Assembly (NCBI GenBank): GCA_023265045.1
Contig: JAHFUQ010000012.1
Coordinates: forward strand, 1-56,930
Length of the DNA: 56,930 nt
Direction: 5' to 3'
Source: Acidimicrobiia bacterium
GTDB taxonomy: Bacteria > Actinomycetota > Acidimicrobiia > Acidimicrobiales > AC-14
Made by a program: the position numbers and the translations under genes. Below, in pieces: positions 42,079 through 50,621 of the stretch (the stretch's first letter is position 1; each line of letters opens with the position of its first letter). The notes under the pieces are model-generated. The model had not been told where the DNA came from and did not search any database. It saw nothing but the letters and a program-made list of their open reading frames with translations.

Positions 42079-43413
42079 TTGGAACGCCAACAGGACTATG
42101 TGCTCAGGTCAGTGGAGGAGCGGGGCATCCGCTTCATCCGGCTGTGGTTCACCGACGTCCTCGGCCAGCTCAAGTCGATCGCCATCGTGCCCGGCGAGCT
42201 CGAGAACGCCTTCGAGGAGGGCCTCAGCTTCGACGGCTCGTCCATAGACGGGTTCAGCCGGATTCAGGAGTCGGACACGCTGCTGCGGCCCGACCCCAAC
42301 ACCTTCGAGCTGCTGCCGTGGCGGGGCGACGACGCCCCGGTGGCCCGCATGTTCTGCGACGTGGCGAACCTGGACGGCTCGCCGTTCGAGGGCGACCCCC
42401 GCCACGTGCTGCGGCGCAACCTCGACAAGGCCCGGGAGAAGGGCTTCTCGTTCTACGTGGGGCCTGACATGGAGTTCTTCTACTTCCCCACCGAGAACGG
42501 CAGGCCGGTGCCGACGCCGATGGACTCGGGCGGGTACTTCGACCTGACCACGACCGACGTCGCCACCGACCTGCGCAAGAAGACGATCCTGGCGCTGGAG
42601 GCCATGGGGATCCCGGTGCGCTACAGCCACCACGAGGACAGCCCGAGCCAGTACGAGATCGACCTCCGCTACACCGACGCGCTCACCATGGCCGACAACG
42701 TCATGACGTTCAAGCTCGTGGTGAAGGAGGTGGCCCTCGAACGGGGCGCGTTCGCCTCGTTCATGCCCAAGCCGCTGGCCGGCGTGCAGGGCTCGGGCAT
42801 GCACACCCACTTCTCGCTGTTCGAAGGCGACTCCAACGCCTTCTACGACAGCGACGACCCGACGCACCTGTCGGCCATCGGCAAGGGGTTCATCGCCGGG
42901 TTGTTGCACCACGCACGCGAGATCACCGCCGTCACCAACCAGTGGGTCAACTCCTACAAGCGCCTGGTGGTGGGCTTCGAGGCGCCGGTCTACGTGGCCT
43001 GGGCCCGCAACAACCGGTCGGCGCTCGTGCGGGTGCCGGGGGCGAAGAAGGGCAAGGAGGAGTCGACCCGGGTCGAGTTCCGCTCGCCCGACCCGGCGTG
43101 CAACCCGTACCTGGCGTTCGCGGTCGTTTTGGGCGCGGGGCTGAAGGGGATCGAGAAGGGCTACCCCCTGCCCGACGAGCTGACGTCGAACCTGTACGAG
43201 ATGACGCCCGCGGAACGGCTGGCCGAGGGCATCGAGGCGCTGCCGTCCTCGTTGGAGGAGGCGATCACGTGCTTGGAGCGGTCCGAACTGGTCCCTGACG
43301 TGCTGGGCGAGCACGTCTTCGAGTGGTTCATCCGGAACAAGCGAGCGGAGTGGGAGGCGTACAAGACCCAGGTGACCCCGTTCGAAATCGACCGCTACCT
43401 CCCGATGCTGTAG
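42079..43413 (+). CDS. glnA: Glutamine synthetase, short GSI type (GlnA2-like)
   Basis: 444 residues, shorter than the two 474-residue copies and more like GSI-alpha or the ~446-residue actinobacterial GlnA2. Catalytic motifs are present ([42 protein letters not shown]). The loop around Y373 reads [11 protein letters not shown] rather than the LYDLPPE of adenylylated enzymes, so GlnE control is doubtful. Start is TTG 42079, supported by GGAGG five bases upstream and the family-like N-terminus [20 protein letters not shown]. Its stop overlaps the start of the GlnR-like gene by one base (TAGTG), implying co-translation. Confidence 0.95.
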   Translation: MERQQDYVLRSVEERGIRFIRLWFTDVLGQLKSIAIVPGELENAFEEGLSFDGSSIDGFSRIQESDTLLRPDPNTFELLPWRGDDAPVARMFCDVANLDGSPFEGDPRHVLRRNLDKAREKGFSFYVGPDMEFFYFPTENGRPVPTPMDSGGYFDLTTTDVATDLRKKTILALEAMGIPVRYSHHEDSPSQYEIDLRYTDALTMADNVMTFKLVVKEVALERGAFASFMPKPLAGVQGSGMHTHFSLFEGDSNAFYDSDDPTHLSAIGKGFIAGLLHHAREITAVTNQWVNSYKRLVVGFEAPVYVAWARNNRSALVRVPGAKKGKEESTRVEFRSPDPACNPYLAFAVVLGAGLKGIEKGYPLPDELTSNLYEMTPAERLAEGIEALPSSLEEAITCLERSELVPDVLGEHVFEWFIRNKRAEWEAYKTQVTPFEIDRYLPML

Positions 43414-44093
43414 TGGAGCCGCTGTTGGTGTACCCCGCGCCGGCGCCGCCGGCCCTTGCCCAGGGGCTGGACGCGGGCGGCTACCCGTGGAAGGCCGTCG
43501 GCCGCCACGACGACGTCGAGGACATGGCCCCCGACGACGGCTGGTCGGGCGCGGTCGTGTGCGCTGAGGACGACGCCGAGGGGGCGTTCGGTCTGTGCCG
43601 GACGGTGCGCAAGCGGGATCTGCCGTTGTCGCCTCTGCTGGTCATCATCGGCGGTCACCAGCTGGACGATCTGGAGCTGCGCGAGGACCTGTTCGACGAC
43701 TTCGTCGTGTCGCCGTTCCGGGCCGGCGAGCTCGAGGCCCGGCTCAAGCACCTGTTCTGGCGGACGGGCACGGGCACCCGTCCCGAGCTGATCGAGTACG
43801 GGCCGCTGGTGCTCAACTTGGAGACGTACCAGGCGGCGATCACCGGCAAGTCGTTGGACCTGACCTACATGGAGTACGAGTTGCTGAAGTTCCTGGCGAC
43901 GCACCCGGGGAAGGTGTTCACCCGGGAGATGCTGCTGTCGCGGGTGTGGGGGTACGAGTACTACGGCGGCGCCCGCACGGTCGACGTCCACGTGCGTCGC
44001 CTGCGGGCCAAGCTGGGCGAGGAGCACGCCAACCTGATCCAGACCGTCCGGTCGGTCGGGTACCGCTTCGGCCAGTCCCGCTGGGGGGTTTGA
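43413..44093 (+). CDS. GlnR-like orphan response regulator (OmpR winged helix)
   Basis: 226 residues. The N-terminal ~115 residues keep the receiver outline but lack the acidic pocket and the phospho-acceptor Asp (the segment reads AVVCAEDDAEGAFGLC where others have VLVDxR). The C-terminal ~95 residues are an OmpR-type DNA-binding winged helix (LDLTYMEYELLKFLATHPGK, RVWGYEYYGGARTVDVHVRR). GlnR, the actinobacterial nitrogen regulator, has the same build with phosphorylation-independent dimerisation. Overlap with a glnA gene strongly supports this role. GTG 43413 overlaps the glnA stop. The longer open frame upstream is shadow. Confidence 0.8.
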   Translation: MEPLLVYPAPAPPALAQGLDAGGYPWKAVGRHDDVEDMAPDDGWSGAVVCAEDDAEGAFGLCRTVRKRDLPLSPLLVIIGGHQLDDLELREDLFDDFVVSPFRAGELEARLKHLFWRTGTGTRPELIEYGPLVLNLETYQAAITGKSLDLTYMEYELLKFLATHPGKVFTREMLLSRVWGYEYYGGARTVDVHVRRLRAKLGEEHANLIQTVRSVGYRFGQSRWGV

Positions 44094-44155
44094 CCAGGCC
44101 TGTTTAGGGGCCAGCCCGGATAGGCGGATGTCGGCCGCGCCGTCACCATCGGGTC

Positions 44156-44800
44156 ATGCTTCGATTCGGTGTGGTTGGCCGGCGGGCGCCGCTGGTGGCG
44201 TTCATCTGTGTCGCCGCTCTCTTCCCGCTCGGCGAGCTGTTGCGCAGTTTCGTGATGAGGATCTACTTCGAAGGCACCGACGAGGCGCTCTACGCAGCCC
44301 GGGTGGGAGGGCGCCTGGGCGCCGTGGCGGGGATCGCGTTGGTCGTCCTGTTGCTGGGCGCGATTGTGGCGGCGGCCTTGGCCAGAACGTCGGCTGGGCA
44401 CGCGCCACTGGCGGCGGCGGTGACCGTCGCCCTCGGCCTGGCGATCACCGCGTACGGGCACGTCGCGGCCGCGCACGAGCTCCACCCGTTCACCCCCGAG
44501 CTCCGGGCGCTCGACGCGTTCACCCCGCCCGCGGGGGCGACGCTGAGCTGGACCGATGCGCGGGCCTCCGACAATCCCGAGGTGACTCGTCACTGGGAAT
44601 CGAACGCGACCCTCGCCGCGGTTTGCCCGCAGGCCGAGGCGGAGTTCCGCCGCTGGATGCAGCCGGCCACCGAGGAGCGGCGGCCGTTCCCCTGCTTCAT
44701 CGAAGCGAGGCGGGGCGGCGCCTTCGTGCGCCTCACCGTCGTCGAAAGGCTCGATCGTCCCGGCGTGGTCTTGCTGGGCGTGACGGTGCGCCGCACGTGA
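44156..44800 (+). CDS. Membrane protein with C-terminal extracytoplasmic domain
   Basis: 214 residues. Three membrane helices (about residues 12-32, 50-75, 83-100) are followed by a ~110-residue soluble domain with two cysteines (AAVCPQAEAEF and FPCFIEAR) that could pair. No family recognised. ATG 44156. The next tiny gene begins in the stop codon (TGATG), so the two are co-translated and may form a complex. Confidence 0.65.
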   Translation: MLRFGVVGRRAPLVAFICVAALFPLGELLRSFVMRIYFEGTDEALYAARVGGRLGAVAGIALVVLLLGAIVAAALARTSAGHAPLAAAVTVALGLAITAYGHVAAAHELHPFTPELRALDAFTPPAGATLSWTDARASDNPEVTRHWESNATLAAVCPQAEAEFRRWMQPATEERRPFPCFIEARRGGAFVRLTVVERLDRPGVVLLGVTVRRT

Positions 44801-44910
44801 TGCGTCCGTACCGGGTGCTCGAGATCGTGGTCGTCGTGGTCGGGCTGGCGGCCATGTTCGGGACCTTGGCTTTGGCCGCGATCGAACTCGGCCGGTTCGT
44901 CGGCTGGTGA
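44800..44910 (+). CDS. 36-residue single-pass membrane protein
   Basis: ATG 44800 overlaps the previous TGA. The product is MRPYRVLEIVVVVVGLAAMF, then GTLALAAIELGRFVGW: a short basic N-terminus, about 25 hydrophobic residues and a polar end. The coupling, the clear membrane segment and a terminator directly after the stop support a real small gene, possibly an accessory subunit of the preceding membrane protein. Confidence 0.6.
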   Translation: MRPYRVLEIVVVVVGLAAMFGTLALAAIELGRFVGW

Positions 44911-44914
44911 GGTC

Positions 44915-44952
44915 TCCGCGCAGTTGGGGTCCCTGAGCCCCACTTGCGCGGA
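44915..44952. terminator. Hairpin between convergent genes
   Basis: Inverted repeat with 15-base arms (44915-44929 and 44938-44952, 13 of 15 pairs matching) and an 8-base loop, lying 4 bases after the small membrane gene and 14 bases before the stop of the convergent DsbA-like gene. No U-run follows, which is common in high-GC actinobacteria. It could serve both strands. Confidence 0.65.
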
Positions 44953-44966
44953 AACGTTGGCGGCGC

Positions 44967-45572
44967 TTAGCGGGGGATGGACGTGTGCTTGAACTCGTTG
45001 AGCTCCGGCCACCCGGTGAGGAGTTCGACCGAGCGCTCGACGGTGCGGCGGGCGAGGTCGCCGTCGCCTCTGGGTCGGTTCATCACCCGGACGAATACCG
45101 CGTGGTCGCCGGCGATCACGGTGGGGACGCCGAAGACGTTGTAGTCGACCACCGCCGCCTCGTGCTCCTTGCGGAACACCTCCAGGGGCCAGCCCGCCTT
45201 GACCCCGGCGAACACGGCGTCGACGGGCAGGCCGTCCACCGTCGCCAGCGCTGTCCGCAGGGCCTGCTCGTCGCGCAGGTCGCCGCCGTGCTCGTGGCGG
45301 ACGTCGAACAGCGCCTGGTGGGCGGCCAGGAAGTGCTCGGGGGAGTGGTCGCGGACGGCGATGCCGACCTGGCCGGCGAGGAGGCTGCGGCACACGGCGG
45401 GGTTGTCCCAGGCGTCGGGGTCTCCCTCGTCGACGTGGACCTGGTCGAGCGAGAACGGAATCCACCGGACGAGCCAGTCGGCGCCGGCGGCCAACCCGGC
45501 GAGAACATGCTCGTGGAAGTTGCGGGCGAAGGGACAGCGGTAGTCCCACGTCACGGCGAATTCGAGCGTCAT
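44967..45572 (-). CDS. DsbA-family thioredoxin-fold protein
   Basis: 201 residues with the DsbA/FrnE-like fold: N-terminal strand FAVTWDYRCPFAR with a single active-site cysteine (RCPF, no second Cys of a CxxC), a helical insertion, then the cis-proline loop FGVPTVI. One-cysteine members can act as thiol transferases or, in actinobacteria, mycothiol-dependent reductases. There is no signal peptide, so it is cytosolic. ATG 45572 follows GGGAGGAAACGC, a strong ribosome-binding site. Its start overlaps the stop of the RidA-like gene, placing it in a run with the Fe-S genes. Confidence 0.82.
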   Translation of the reverse strand: MTLEFAVTWDYRCPFARNFHEHVLAGLAAGADWLVRWIPFSLDQVHVDEGDPDAWDNPAVCRSLLAGQVGIAVRDHSPEHFLAAHQALFDVRHEHGGDLRDEQALRTALATVDGLPVDAVFAGVKAGWPLEVFRKEHEAAVVDYNVFGVPTVIAGDHAVFVRVMNRPRGDGDLARRTVERSVELLTGWPELNEFKHTSIPR

Positions 45573-45925
45573 GCGTTTCCTCCCACCCAGGCCCAGCCCT
45601 CAATCTCTACCAGGGCGCCGAGCGGTAGTCCGGCGACCGCAACCGTGGCCCGGGCCGGGCGGTGATCCCCGAACGCTTCGATGTACAGGTCGTTCACCAG
45701 CGCGTAGTCGCTGATGTGGTGCAAGAAGATCGTCGTTTTCACCACGTCGCTCATCGCCGCCCCTTCCCGCGCCAGCAGCGCGGCCATGTTGGCGAGCGCC
45801 TGGCGGGCTTCCGCGTCGACCCCGCCGTCGACCAGCGCGCCGTCCCGCAGCCCGATCTGGCCGGAGACGATCAGCCAGTCGCCGGCGCGCACGACCGGCG
45901 TGTAGGGGCCTACGGGCGTGCTCAG
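45569..45925 (-). CDS. RidA-family enamine/imine deaminase
   Basis: 118 residues from the proposed start. The RidA signature is clear: VGPYTPVVRAGDWLIVSGQI, ALANMAALLAREGAAMSDVV, FGDHRPARATVAVAGLPLGA and the final strand LVEIEGWAWV. RidA removes reactive enamine intermediates from PLP enzymes. The start is uncertain: no ATG, GTG or TTG lies in frame between the ErpA stop and the conserved core. CTG 45925 is the closest candidate, otherwise translation must begin inside the upstream gene. Its stop overlaps the DsbA-like gene. Confidence 0.75.
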   Translation of the reverse strand: MSTPVGPYTPVVRAGDWLIVSGQIGLRDGALVDGGVDAEARQALANMAALLAREGAAMSDVVKTTIFLHHISDYALVNDLYIEAFGDHRPARATVAVAGLPLGALVEIEGWAWVGGNA

Positions 45926-45938
45926 CGGTGAGGCCGGT

Positions 45939-46301
45939 TCAGCTGAAGGAGGAGCCGCACCCGCACGTGCGGGTGGCGTTGGGGTTGTTGATGGCGAACC
46001 CCGCGCCCTGCAGGCCGTCCTTGTAGTCGAGCGACGCTCCCCGCAGGTAGGGCGCGCTCTGGGCGTCGACCACGACCCGCACGCCGCCGGTGTCGGTGAG
46101 GCTGTCGTCGGCCACAAACTCCGAGTCGAAGAACATCTCGTAGCTGAAGCCGGAGCACCCGCCGGGCCGGACGGCGACGCGCAGCGCCAGCTCGTCGTTG
46201 CCCTCGGCCGTCAGCAGTTCCTTGACCTTGGCGGCGGCCGCGTCGCTCAGGTTGAGGATCGGCTGCTGCGTGGTGATGGTGGTCTGCTCTGTCAGGCTCA
46301 T
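45939..46301 (-). CDS. A-type Fe-S carrier, ErpA/HesB/IscA family
   Basis: 120 residues. The three conserved cysteines are C49 (GGCSGF), C113 and C115 (TCGCGSSFS), typical of A-type carriers that receive and pass on [Fe-S] clusters. The preceding conserved segment FVVDxxSxPYLxGxxxDY is seen as VVVDAQSAPYLRGASLDY, followed by FAINNPNA. ATG 46301 is preceded by GAGGAGGA. The SufR-like regulator upstream on the same strand makes Fe-S-dependent control likely. Confidence 0.92.
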   Translation of the reverse strand: MSLTEQTTITTQQPILNLSDAAAAKVKELLTAEGNDELALRVAVRPGGCSGFSYEMFFDSEFVADDSLTDTGGVRVVVDAQSAPYLRGASLDYKDGLQGAGFAINNPNATRTCGCGSSFS

Positions 46302-46337
46302 GGTTGCGAGTCCTCCTCAGAAATCTCTTTGTTCAGT

Positions 46338-47039
46338 TTACCGGACCGACAGCTCGACTTGGCACGGATCACGGTCGGCAACCGTCCCGAACCGTTCAAC
46401 ACTTGCGCCGCCGATTCCTTCCACAAAACCTTCGATGAGGCCCCGGTGCAGGTGGCAGACCAGGTCGGGGTGGGCTTCGGCCAGCTCCCGGTAGGGGCAG
46501 TGGGTGAAGGCGATGGTGACCAGGTCGCCCTCGGTGGCCACCGCGGGGTCGAAGCCCAGCTCGGCCAAAGCGCTGGTCAGGGCCTGTACGCAGCCTTTGC
46601 GGGGCGCGCGGGCGGCCCGCTCGCGGCCCTCCTCACGGGCGGCCGTCGCCGCGCCGTCGGGGGTGACCTGGGCGTTCAGCGCCGCCTGCGCCAGCATGTG
46701 GGCGAGGGCCGGGTAGGCGGGCGGCTCCAGCCCGAGGGACGGGGCGCCGTCGGACAGCAGGTAGCGGTGCTGCGGCCGGCCCACGCTGCCCCGGTTGTCG
46801 ACCTCGACATCGAGCAGCCCCACGTCGCGCATCCGTTCCAGGTGGGGGCGGACGGTGTTGGGGTGCAGGCCCAGGGTGTCGGCGATGTCGGCCGTCGACC
46901 GGGGGGCCTGGGCCCGCGCCAGTTCGAGGTAGATGGCGTAGCGGGTGTTGTCGCCGAGGGCCTTCAGGACGGCCAGGCGCACCTGGGCGGTGTCGTCGCT
47001 CAGCTCAACTGGTTCGGAAGCCGCCGTCTCGTCGTCCAC
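46338..47039 (-). CDS. SufR-like Fe-S-responsive transcriptional regulator
   Basis: 233 residues. The N-terminal winged helix-turn-helix (ALGDNTRYAIYLELARAQAP, STADIADTLGLHPNTVRPHL) is ArsR/DeoR-like. The C-terminal half has cysteines C150, C181 (FTHCPY), C195 (DLVCHLH) and C226 (DRDPC). The C181/C195/C226 arrangement resembles the cluster ligands of SufR, which represses Fe-S assembly genes when its cluster is loaded. It is flanked by an ErpA-type gene and diverges from mrp, in keeping with that role. GTG 47039 is preceded by TAATAT with an 8-base gap. The 20-bp palindrome at 47051-47070 is its likely own operator. Confidence 0.82.
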   Translation of the reverse strand: MDDETAASEPVELSDDTAQVRLAVLKALGDNTRYAIYLELARAQAPRSTADIADTLGLHPNTVRPHLERMRDVGLLDVEVDNRGSVGRPQHRYLLSDGAPSLGLEPPAYPALAHMLAQAALNAQVTPDGAATAAREEGRERAARAPRKGCVQALTSALAELGFDPAVATEGDLVTIAFTHCPYRELAEAHPDLVCHLHRGLIEGFVEGIGGASVERFGTVADRDPCQVELSVR

Positions 47040-47050
47040 GACCTGGCATA

Positions 47051-47070
47051 TTACCGGTCCAGACCGGTAA
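47051..47070. promoter_or_regulatory. 20-bp palindromic operator between sufR-like gene and mrp
   Basis: Perfect inverted repeat TTACCGGTC-CA-GACCGGTAA. The outer ends overlap both candidate -10 boxes, TAATAT on the minus strand (47048-47053) and TAAAAT on the plus strand (47068-47073), so a dimer bound here would shut both divergent promoters. The SufR-like protein is the obvious ligand. Confidence 0.8.
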
Positions 47071-47080
47071 AATCCAGGGC

Positions 47081-48247
47081 GTGCCCGCCCCCACCACCGA
47101 TGACCTGCTCGGCGCCTTGCGGGGCGTGATCGACCCGGAGCTGGGCGCGAGCATCGTCGAGCTGGGCATGGTGCAAGACGTCGGCGTCGCCGATGACGGC
47201 GCCGTCACCGTCAAGGTGGCGCTGACCATCGCCGGCTGCCCCCTGCGGGCCCAGATCAAGCGCGACGTCGAGGCCCGCCTGCGGTCGCTGCCCGACGTGA
47301 CGGCGGTGCGGGTCGAGTTCGGCGAGATGACCCAGGAGCAGCGCACCGACGTGATGCAGCGGGCCCGCAGGAAGGCGTCCGAGAACGCGCCCGCCACCCA
47401 GGTGCCCCTCACCACCCGGGTCATCGCTGTGGCCAGCGGCAAGGGGGGTGTGGGCAAGTCGAGCGTCACGGTCAACCTGGCCTCTGCGCTGGCGGCCCGC
47501 GGCTTCACCGTCGGGGTGCTCGACGCCGACATCTGGGGCTTCAGCGTCCCCCGCATGCTGGGCGTGCGGGGCCGGCTCGCGGCGTCGGCCTCGGCCGAGG
47601 GCGAGCGCCGCCTCATCAGCCCGCACCACATCCCGGTCGGCGCGGGCGCCATCGAGCTGGTGAGCATGGGCCTGCTGGTGGACGACGAGGACACGGCCAT
47701 CATGTGGCGGGGGCTCATGCTGGCCAAGGCGCTGGAGGAGTTCCTGCAGAAGGTGGCGTGGGGGCCGCTCGACTACCTCCTGCTGGACATGCCGCCCGGC
47801 ACGGGCGACATCCAGATGGCTCTGGGCCGGCTGCTGCCCCAGGCCCACATGCTGATCGTCACCACCCCTGCCCAGGCGGTGCAGAAGGTGGCGGTGCGGG
47901 TGGCGGACATGGCCCGCCGGTCCTACCTCACCGTGCTCGGCGTCATCGAGAACATGAGCCAGTTCACCTGCGACCACGGCCAGTCCTACGCCTTGTTCGG
48001 CGCCGGTGGGGGGCAGGCCCTGGCGGACGACCTGGGCGTGCCGCTCGTGGGGCAGATCCCCCTCGAGCCGGCGGTGAGCGCGGCCAACGACGCAGGCCTG
48101 CCTCTGTCGGTGGCGGCGCCGGGAAGCGCCGCGGGCCACGAGTTCTCGGACATCGCCAGCCGCATCGCCGACGACCTGTTGCCGCCGGTCGACATGGGCG
48201 GCTGCACCGCTCGGGTGCTAGCGGCGGCCAAAGCGGCGCTGGGGTAG
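47081..48247 (+). CDS. mrp: Mrp/ApbC/NBP35-type P-loop Fe-S carrier
   Basis: 388 residues. Residues ~1-95 are a MIP18/DUF59 domain (DPELGASIVELGMVQDVGV). The rest is a ParA-like ATPase with deviant Walker A (SGKGGVGKSS), LDADIWGFSVPRML, and DYLLLDMPPGTGD. The protein binds and transfers Fe-S clusters. The C-terminal CxxC of many homologues is reduced to one cysteine here (FTCDHGQSYALFG), as in other actinobacterial members. GTG 47081 has TAAAAT 7 bases upstream and no ribosome-binding site, so it is probably leaderless. It shares its operator with the SufR-like gene. Confidence 0.92.
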   Translation: MPAPTTDDLLGALRGVIDPELGASIVELGMVQDVGVADDGAVTVKVALTIAGCPLRAQIKRDVEARLRSLPDVTAVRVEFGEMTQEQRTDVMQRARRKASENAPATQVPLTTRVIAVASGKGGVGKSSVTVNLASALAARGFTVGVLDADIWGFSVPRMLGVRGRLAASASAEGERRLISPHHIPVGAGAIELVSMGLLVDDEDTAIMWRGLMLAKALEEFLQKVAWGPLDYLLLDMPPGTGDIQMALGRLLPQAHMLIVTTPAQAVQKVAVRVADMARRSYLTVLGVIENMSQFTCDHGQSYALFGAGGGQALADDLGVPLVGQIPLEPAVSAANDAGLPLSVAAPGSAAGHEFSDIASRIADDLLPPVDMGGCTARVLAAAKAALG

Positions 48248-48258
48248 CGCGCTAACTG

Positions 48259-49605
48259 CTAGCGGACGGCTCGGGCGGGCTCGAACGGACCGAAGGTCGT
48301 GCCCAGCTCCCGGTCGGCGAGGGCGAAGGCCTCGACGCCGAGCGGCGCCACGGACGGGCCGACGGGCACACGTTCGGGATCGAGCGACAACCGCACGAAG
48401 CCGCCCACGTTGGACGGTCCGCTGACGAGATCGCCGTCGGGCGTCGGTCGCTTGGTCGTCTCGGTGAAGACCGTGTGCGTGACTGAGTGGATCGAACCCC
48501 GGCGGCAGGCGTCGGCCGCCTCCACGATGAGCTCCTCAAGGTCGGCCGACCGGTAGTCGAAGGGCTCGCCCGCGACCGCCGCGGCGTCGACGGCGCCCAG
48601 CGGAAGACCGGTGGCGCCGCCGGCCACGACGCCGTGCCCGGCGTACCGGCTGTTCAGCTCGGTGGGCCGGAAACCGTCCTCGGTCAGCACGCCGTCGATG
48701 CCGAACGCGCCCCGGTAGCCCACCATGCGGCGCAGCGTCTCCCCGGTGCGCACGACCGCGGCCCGCATGTCGTCACGGTCGGCGTCGGGCGGGTCCCAGA
48801 ATGTGGCGACGCCGGCGTAGTGCAGGCGGCTCGGTTGGGACTGGCGCAGGGTGACGATCTCGCACGGTCGGAGGGCGATGGTGCGATCGGGAAAGACCAT
48901 CCCATGGATGCTGCACGGGATGCCTTCCAGGAAGGGCATGACCCGCGCTCGGTCGCACCGCGCCGCCAGGAAGGAGGCGGCCGACTCGGCGTCGTCCGGC
49001 GACCGCACCCACCTCACGTAGACGGCGCCGCCGTTGACCCCTTCCCGGGCGTCGCCCGCCCACACCGTGCCCAGGCCCTGGTCAAAGCGGCACGCGGCCG
49101 CTTCCAGCGACGTGCGGTCGGCGGCCACAACCAGCGACGGCGCCCGGGGCACGCCGGCGGCATCCCAGACCGCGTCGATGGCGACCTTGTCCTCGAGCGC
49201 TATCCACTCCGGCCGGCGGAGGGCGTAGGCAGGCCGGCCGCCGATCGACGGCAGCGAGCGGCCGAAACCGGCGTGCCAGACCAGGGCCTCGCCCTGCGGG
49301 TCGTACCGGTCGATGGCCTCCTGGGCTTCAGGCGGGAGGTTGACGAGCGAGGCCTCGTAGGACCGGACCGCCGCGATCATGTCGGCGCCGGCCACGCTCA
49401 GGACGTGCCAGTCGCAGTCCCCGGGATCGGGCGGGTCTCCGGTGCCGACGCCGGCGGCCAGGACGAACGGGTGGTCGGCGCCCAGGTCCTGCAGGGCGGC
49501 GACAATGGGGCCCGTCCCCGCCAAGGGGTGCGCGATGAGAATCAGCTTCTTCCCGCTGACCACCCGAGTCGCCAGGTCCCGCCACCACCCGACGTCGCCG
49601 GTCAT
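48259..49605 (-). CDS. ATP-grasp-like protein of unknown function
   Basis: 448 residues. I start at ATG 49605 (MTGDVGWWRDLATRVVSG), because the open frame beyond is arginine/glycine-rich shadow. The central part has ATP-grasp traits: a lysine after the linker helix (ALEDKVAIDAVWDAAGVPRA), a Gly-rich loop (REGVNGGAVYVRWV), and a C-terminal metal-site-like ELNSRYAGH. The enzyme would join a carboxylate to an amine or thiol using ATP, but no substrate can be given. TACTCT lies 7 bases before the ATG with no ribosome-binding site. It converges on mrp with 11 bases between stops. Confidence 0.72.
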   Translation of the reverse strand: MTGDVGWWRDLATRVVSGKKLILIAHPLAGTGPIVAALQDLGADHPFVLAAGVGTGDPPDPGDCDWHVLSVAGADMIAAVRSYEASLVNLPPEAQEAIDRYDPQGEALVWHAGFGRSLPSIGGRPAYALRRPEWIALEDKVAIDAVWDAAGVPRAPSLVVAADRTSLEAAACRFDQGLGTVWAGDAREGVNGGAVYVRWVRSPDDAESAASFLAARCDRARVMPFLEGIPCSIHGMVFPDRTIALRPCEIVTLRQSQPSRLHYAGVATFWDPPDADRDDMRAAVVRTGETLRRMVGYRGAFGIDGVLTEDGFRPTELNSRYAGHGVVAGGATGLPLGAVDAAAVAGEPFDYRSADLEELIVEAADACRRGSIHSVTHTVFTETTKRPTPDGDLVSGPSNVGGFVRLSLDPERVPVGPSVAPLGVEAFALADRELGTTFGPFEPARAVR

Positions 49606-49622
49606 GCCGGGAAGAGTAAGGA

Positions 49623-50621
49623 CTACACCGCGACGGCGACGCCGATTTGCAGGGGCGGCGGCAATAGCGGGGGCGCGTAGCGGAACTGGTGGGCCCGGTC
49701 GTCGACGCCCCGCACGAACACGTCGATCTGGCTGAGACCCCTGGCGGCCGCCGCCGGCCGGTCCTGGATGGGGTTGGCGCCAGAGCTCTCCGGCAGCCAG
49801 CCCCGCCAGCTGAGCCGGCCGGTGCCGTTGCCCTCGGTGCTCCACATGTTGCCGTCGCTGCCCCGAGCGAACACGACGACCTGCTGGCGGCCGCCCGACA
49901 CAGCCTCGGGACTCGACGTGAGGACAGGGTGGAACGTCTCCTCGGGCCTGAACCAGGCCGACCACACGCTCCCGTCGAACCACTTGGTCCACAGCTCGTT
50001 GTCGGTCCCCCGGACGAACAGGTCGACCCGCATGGTGTCGCTGCCCGCTGCGGCGGGCTCGCCGACCACCCCGACGCCTCCCGGCGGCGTTCCCTGCGGG
50101 AGCCAGGCCCGGTTCCAGCCCGCGCCCTCGTAGAAGCGCTCGTAGACCTGCCCGTCCGTACCGCGGACGAACACGTCGAGGCGGCCCGGCCCCCGGCTCG
50201 TCACGTCGGGCCCGGAGGCCAGGACTCCGTCATCACCCATGGGTTTGATCCAGTCCGACCAGCCGCCGCCAGCAGGTCGGAACCGCTGCCACAGCCGGTT
50301 GTCGCCGCCCCGGACGAACAGGTCGAGCCGGCCCGGTTCCCACGACACCAAGGCGGGGTCGCCGGTGACGCCAGCAAACGGCGCCCCCAGCGGCCGCCAA
50401 GGGCCGAAGGGCTGCGCCGGGTCGTCGGACTCCGTGAGCCAAACGCCGCCGTCCGTGCCCCGCACGGCCACGCTGCGCTGGGCGCCACCCCGGGCGGCGG
50501 CGGCGGCCGGGCCGGACGCCAACGTTCCGTCGGGTCGTATTGGCGTGTAGTCGCTCAGCGCCGACGCCGAGACCGTGGGAACGAACGCCAGAAGAGCCAC
50601 GAGCAGCAGGAACCGGCGCAT
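49623..50621 (-). CDS. Secreted beta-propeller, PLL-like lectin repeat protein
   Basis: 332 residues. The N-terminus is a Sec signal (MRRFLLLVALLAFVPTVSASA). After it, a ~48-residue unit repeats about six times, each with the core (L/V)DxFVRGxDxxx(W/Y), for example RLDLFVRGGDNRLWQRF, RLDVFVRGTDGQVYERF and RVDLFVRGTDNELWTKW. Such repeats form bladed propellers in PLL/fucose-lectin-like proteins, so extracellular carbohydrate binding is likely but not proven. The last two repeats are more divergent. ATG 50621 overlaps the stop of the membrane protein encoded upstream, in an operon headed by an ECF sigma factor. Confidence 0.8.
   Translation of the reverse strand: MRRFLLLVALLAFVPTVSASALSDYTPIRPDGTLASGPAAAAARGGAQRSVAVRGTDGGVWLTESDDPAQPFGPWRPLGAPFAGVTGDPALVSWEPGRLDLFVRGGDNRLWQRFRPAGGGWSDWIKPMGDDGVLASGPDVTSRGPGRLDVFVRGTDGQVYERFYEGAGWNRAWLPQGTPPGGVGVVGEPAAAGSDTMRVDLFVRGTDNELWTKWFDGSVWSAWFRPEETFHPVLTSSPEAVSGGRQQVVVFARGSDGNMWSTEGNGTGRLSWRGWLPESSGANPIQDRPAAAARGLSQIDVFVRGVDDRAHQFRYAPPLLPPPLQIGVAVAV

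Noticed and set aside
48245-48262. Small palindrome TAGCGCGCTA as terminator between mrp and the ATP-grasp gene
   Set aside because: It overlaps the mrp stop, the stem is only five pairs with no loop, and it cannot form a stable terminator.
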